A DNA stretch of 64,000 bases from Synoicihabitans lomoniglobus. GTDB taxonomy: Bacteria; Verrucomicrobiota; Verrucomicrobiia; Opitutales; Opitutaceae. The notes under the pieces were generated by a model. It did not search any database and was not told where the DNA came from. It saw only the letters and a program-made list of their open reading frames with translations. Where the stretch lies: NCBI RefSeq assembly GCF_029023725.1, contig NZ_CP119075.1:4521501-4585500 (forward strand). The letters are read 5' to 3'. A program made the translations under genes and the position numbers. Within the stretch, counting starts at the first letter, position 1. Each line of letters begins with the position of its first letter. Positions 62,288 through 64,000 of this stretch are shown piece by piece.

Positions 62288-64000
62288 ATGAAATATCGTT
62301 GGGGACGCCGGGGCATCGTGGCCCTTGCCATCGTCCTATGCTCCACCAGTGCCCGCGCCGAGGCGCCGTTCAACTTCGAGACCAATCCGGGCAACCTGCC
62401 CAAGACGATTGTGCCGACTCATTACCGCGTGCGCATCGAACCCGATTTGCCGGCTCGCACCATCCAAGGCGAGGTGCGCATCGATATCGAGGTGCGAGCG
62501 ACGGTCGACGCCATCGTGCTCAATGCCAACGAGCTGACTATCGATCGCGCCACCCTCCTGCCCGCAGGCGACTCGCCCCACGACGACCCGGTGGCATTGA
62601 CCGCCACGCTCGACGCCGACTTGCAACAACTGTCGCTCGCCGGGCCGGAGCCGCTCGCTCCCGGAGCATATGTCATCGAAATCACGTATCGCGGCATCAT
62701 CCACCCCAACGCCGAGGGATTCTTCTTTGATCGCTACCCCACCGCGTCCGGTGAGAAGGAAATGTTCGGCACCCAAATGGAAGTGCTGGAAGCCCGCCGC
62801 GCTTTGCCTTGCTGGGACGAACCCGCTTTTCGGGCGACCTTTGACGTCACGCTCGTCGTGCCCGCATCGTTCACCGCATTCTCCAACATGCCGGCCACGG
62901 GCGAAACGCCACTGCCCGGGGATCGCAAGGCCGTGAGCTTCGCCCGCACCCCGAGCATGTCGAGCTACCTGCTGGCATTTTTCGGCGGTGAATTGGAGAC
63001 CATCGAAGCCGACCACCACGGCACGCGGCTCATCATCGCCTTCACCGAAGGCAAGACGGCCACGGCCGGCTACGCGTTGGAATCGACCAAGCGCATCCTC
63101 GACTACTACGCCGACTATTTCGGCGCACCCTACCCGTTGCCCCAACTCGTGCAAATCGGCGTGCCCAACGCCTTCTCCAATTTCGGCGCCATGGAAAACT
63201 GGGGCTGTATCTCCTATATCGATACGCTGCTCCTTTACGATCCGGCCGTGATGTCGCAGACCGACAAGGAGTGGGTATTCAAGGTCATCGCCCACGAGAT
63301 CGCCCACCAGTGGTTTGGCAACCTCGTGACCATGGGCTGGTGGGACAACCTCTGGCTCAACGAGGGATTCGCCAGCTGGTTGGAAACCAAGTGCACCAAC
63401 GACCTCAATCCCACCTGGAACACGTGGCTGCGGGCCAACTCCGACAAAGAACGCGCCCTCGCGCTCGACGCCCGCCAATCCACCCACGCCATTCAATTGC
63501 CCGGCGTCACCGAGACTTCGGCCATGGACGCGTTCGACACCATTTCCTACGAAAAGGGCAAGGCCTTCGTGCGCATGCTGGAGGCGTTTCTGGGCGAGAC
63601 TCCTTTCCGGGACGGCATCCGACTCTACATGCAACGCCACGCGCTGAGCAATACCACCACCGCCGACCTCTGGGCCGCCCTCGCGGAGTCATCGGGTCAA
63701 CCAGTGACCGCCATTGCCGCCGGCTGGACCGAACAGCCGGGATTTCCCATTGTCTCCGCCACCGTATCCGACGACCGCCTGCATCTGGACCAGCAGCGCT
63801 TCATTCTGGATGACCCGCAGGCCGAAAATTTGTCGTGGTCGATTCCCGTGACCTTTGCGCCATACGATCAACTCACGTCCCCTTCCAGCCATCTGCTCGC
63901 CGCCACGCCGGCAGACCTGCCATGGCCGGGCGACCGCTCCGCCCCCAAACTCAACGTCGGCGATACCGGCTTTTACCGCGTCCTCTATGACGAGGCCACT
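62288..64000 (+). CDS. M1 family metallopeptidase (aminopeptidase N-like), 5' part
   Basis: Exported zinc aminopeptidase; the frame is open to the end of the window (571 codons), so the C-terminal part is missing. A signal peptide (about 1-25, VALAIVLCSTSARAEA) precedes the M1 N-terminal beta domain (NLPKTIVPTHYRVRIEPDL). The catalytic domain carries the exopeptidase motif GAMEN (300-304), zinc ligands HEIAH (His336, His340; Glu337 general base) and NEGFASW (Glu359), exactly 18 residues apart as in the family. The tyrosine in ISYEKGKAFVRM is the transition-state stabiliser. It removes N-terminal residues from peptides in the periplasm. Begins 125 bp after the broken acyltransferase gene. Confidence 0.95.
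   Translation, partial: MKYRWGRRGIVALAIVLCSTSARAEAPFNFETNPGNLPKTIVPTHYRVRIEPDLPARTIQGEVRIDIEVRATVDAIVLNANELTIDRATLLPAGDSPHDDPVALTATLDADLQQLSLAGPEPLAPGAYVIEITYRGIIHPNAEGFFFDRYPTASGEKEMFGTQMEVLEARRALPCWDEPAFRATFDVTLVVPASFTAFSNMPATGETPLPGDRKAVSFARTPSMSSYLLAFFGGELETIEADHHGTRLIIAFTEGKTATAGYALESTKRILDYYADYFGAPYPLPQLVQIGVPNAFSNFGAMENWGCISYIDTLLLYDPAVMSQTDKEWVFKVIAHEIAHQWFGNLVTMGWWDNLWLNEGFASWLETKCTNDLNPTWNTWLRANSDKERALALDARQSTHAIQLPGVTETSAMDAFDTISYEKGKAFVRMLEAFLGETPFRDGIRLYMQRHALSNTTTADLWAALAESSGQPVTAIAAGWTEQPGFPIVSATVSDDRLHLDQQRFILDDPQAENLSWSIPVTFAPYDQLTSPSSHLLAATPADLPWPGDRSAPKLNVGDTGFYRVLYDEAT

Noticed and set aside
1..64000. CRISPR array, tRNA or rRNA genes
   Set aside because: No regularly spaced repeats were found and no stretch with a tRNA cloverleaf or conserved rRNA sequence was recognised.

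Overview
This is a GC-rich chromosomal window that looks like a Verrucomicrobiota genome, most likely Opitutaceae. The grounds are a PVC-type heme-binding CxxCH protein (22314-25586), LL-diaminopimelate aminotransferase (DapL), a Tat-type sugar phosphate isomerase, a sialate O-acetylesterase, an FtsX-type permease of the duplicated-orphan kind and a short UvrC. The taxonomic call is inference from gene content. No rRNA, tRNA or CRISPR array was recognised.

Left end (1-21177): the 3' part of uvrC is followed by an orphan zeta-toxin-like P-loop kinase, a structured non-coding stretch, and then a complete six-gene type 2 BREX phage-defence operon, pglW-pglX-pglY-pglZ-brxD-brxHI (2670-20621). All six genes lie on one strand, and the last three are joined by 4-bp overlaps. 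A DUF6933-like gene converges on it. The BREX system is the most notable system here. It is already described as a class, but this copy has a PglW with one dead and one apparently intact kinase domain plus RNA-polymerase-like C-terminal modules, and a PglX with an A/T-rich insert where the specificity region should be.

Centre-left (21415-38856): sugar-related catabolism (TIM-barrel isomerase, heme/HEAT/beta-propeller protein, sialate esterase, Gfo/Idh/MocA oxidoreductase); two overlapping glycosyltransferase-2 genes on the minus strand facing a plus-strand permease, a group 1 glycosyltransferase and an ABC exporter, probably surface glycan or export functions; then dapL and panC, divergently transcribed, and a GNAT acetyltransferase.

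Centre-right (38896-50456): a small two-helix membrane protein with its own terminator, nadB, a three-gene operon of an LRV/HEAT-like repeat protein and two small paralogous coiled-coil proteins, a palindromic REP-like repeat, an FtsK-type translocase, an EamA transporter, recD2, and a monooxygenase-like/methyltransferase pair behind a perfect 9-bp-arm palindrome.

Right end (50457-64000): a pseudo-receiver/coiled-coil protein diverges from an SLBB export protein, ECF-like sigma factor and small membrane protein cluster. A LytS/LytTR two-component system follows, co-directional with a NatAB-type ABC transporter, then a ribokinase-like gene. An acyltransferase gene is broken twice, by a one-base frameshift and by a 2005-bp IS66-family element with a perfect 8-bp target duplication. 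The window ends inside an M1 aminopeptidase gene.
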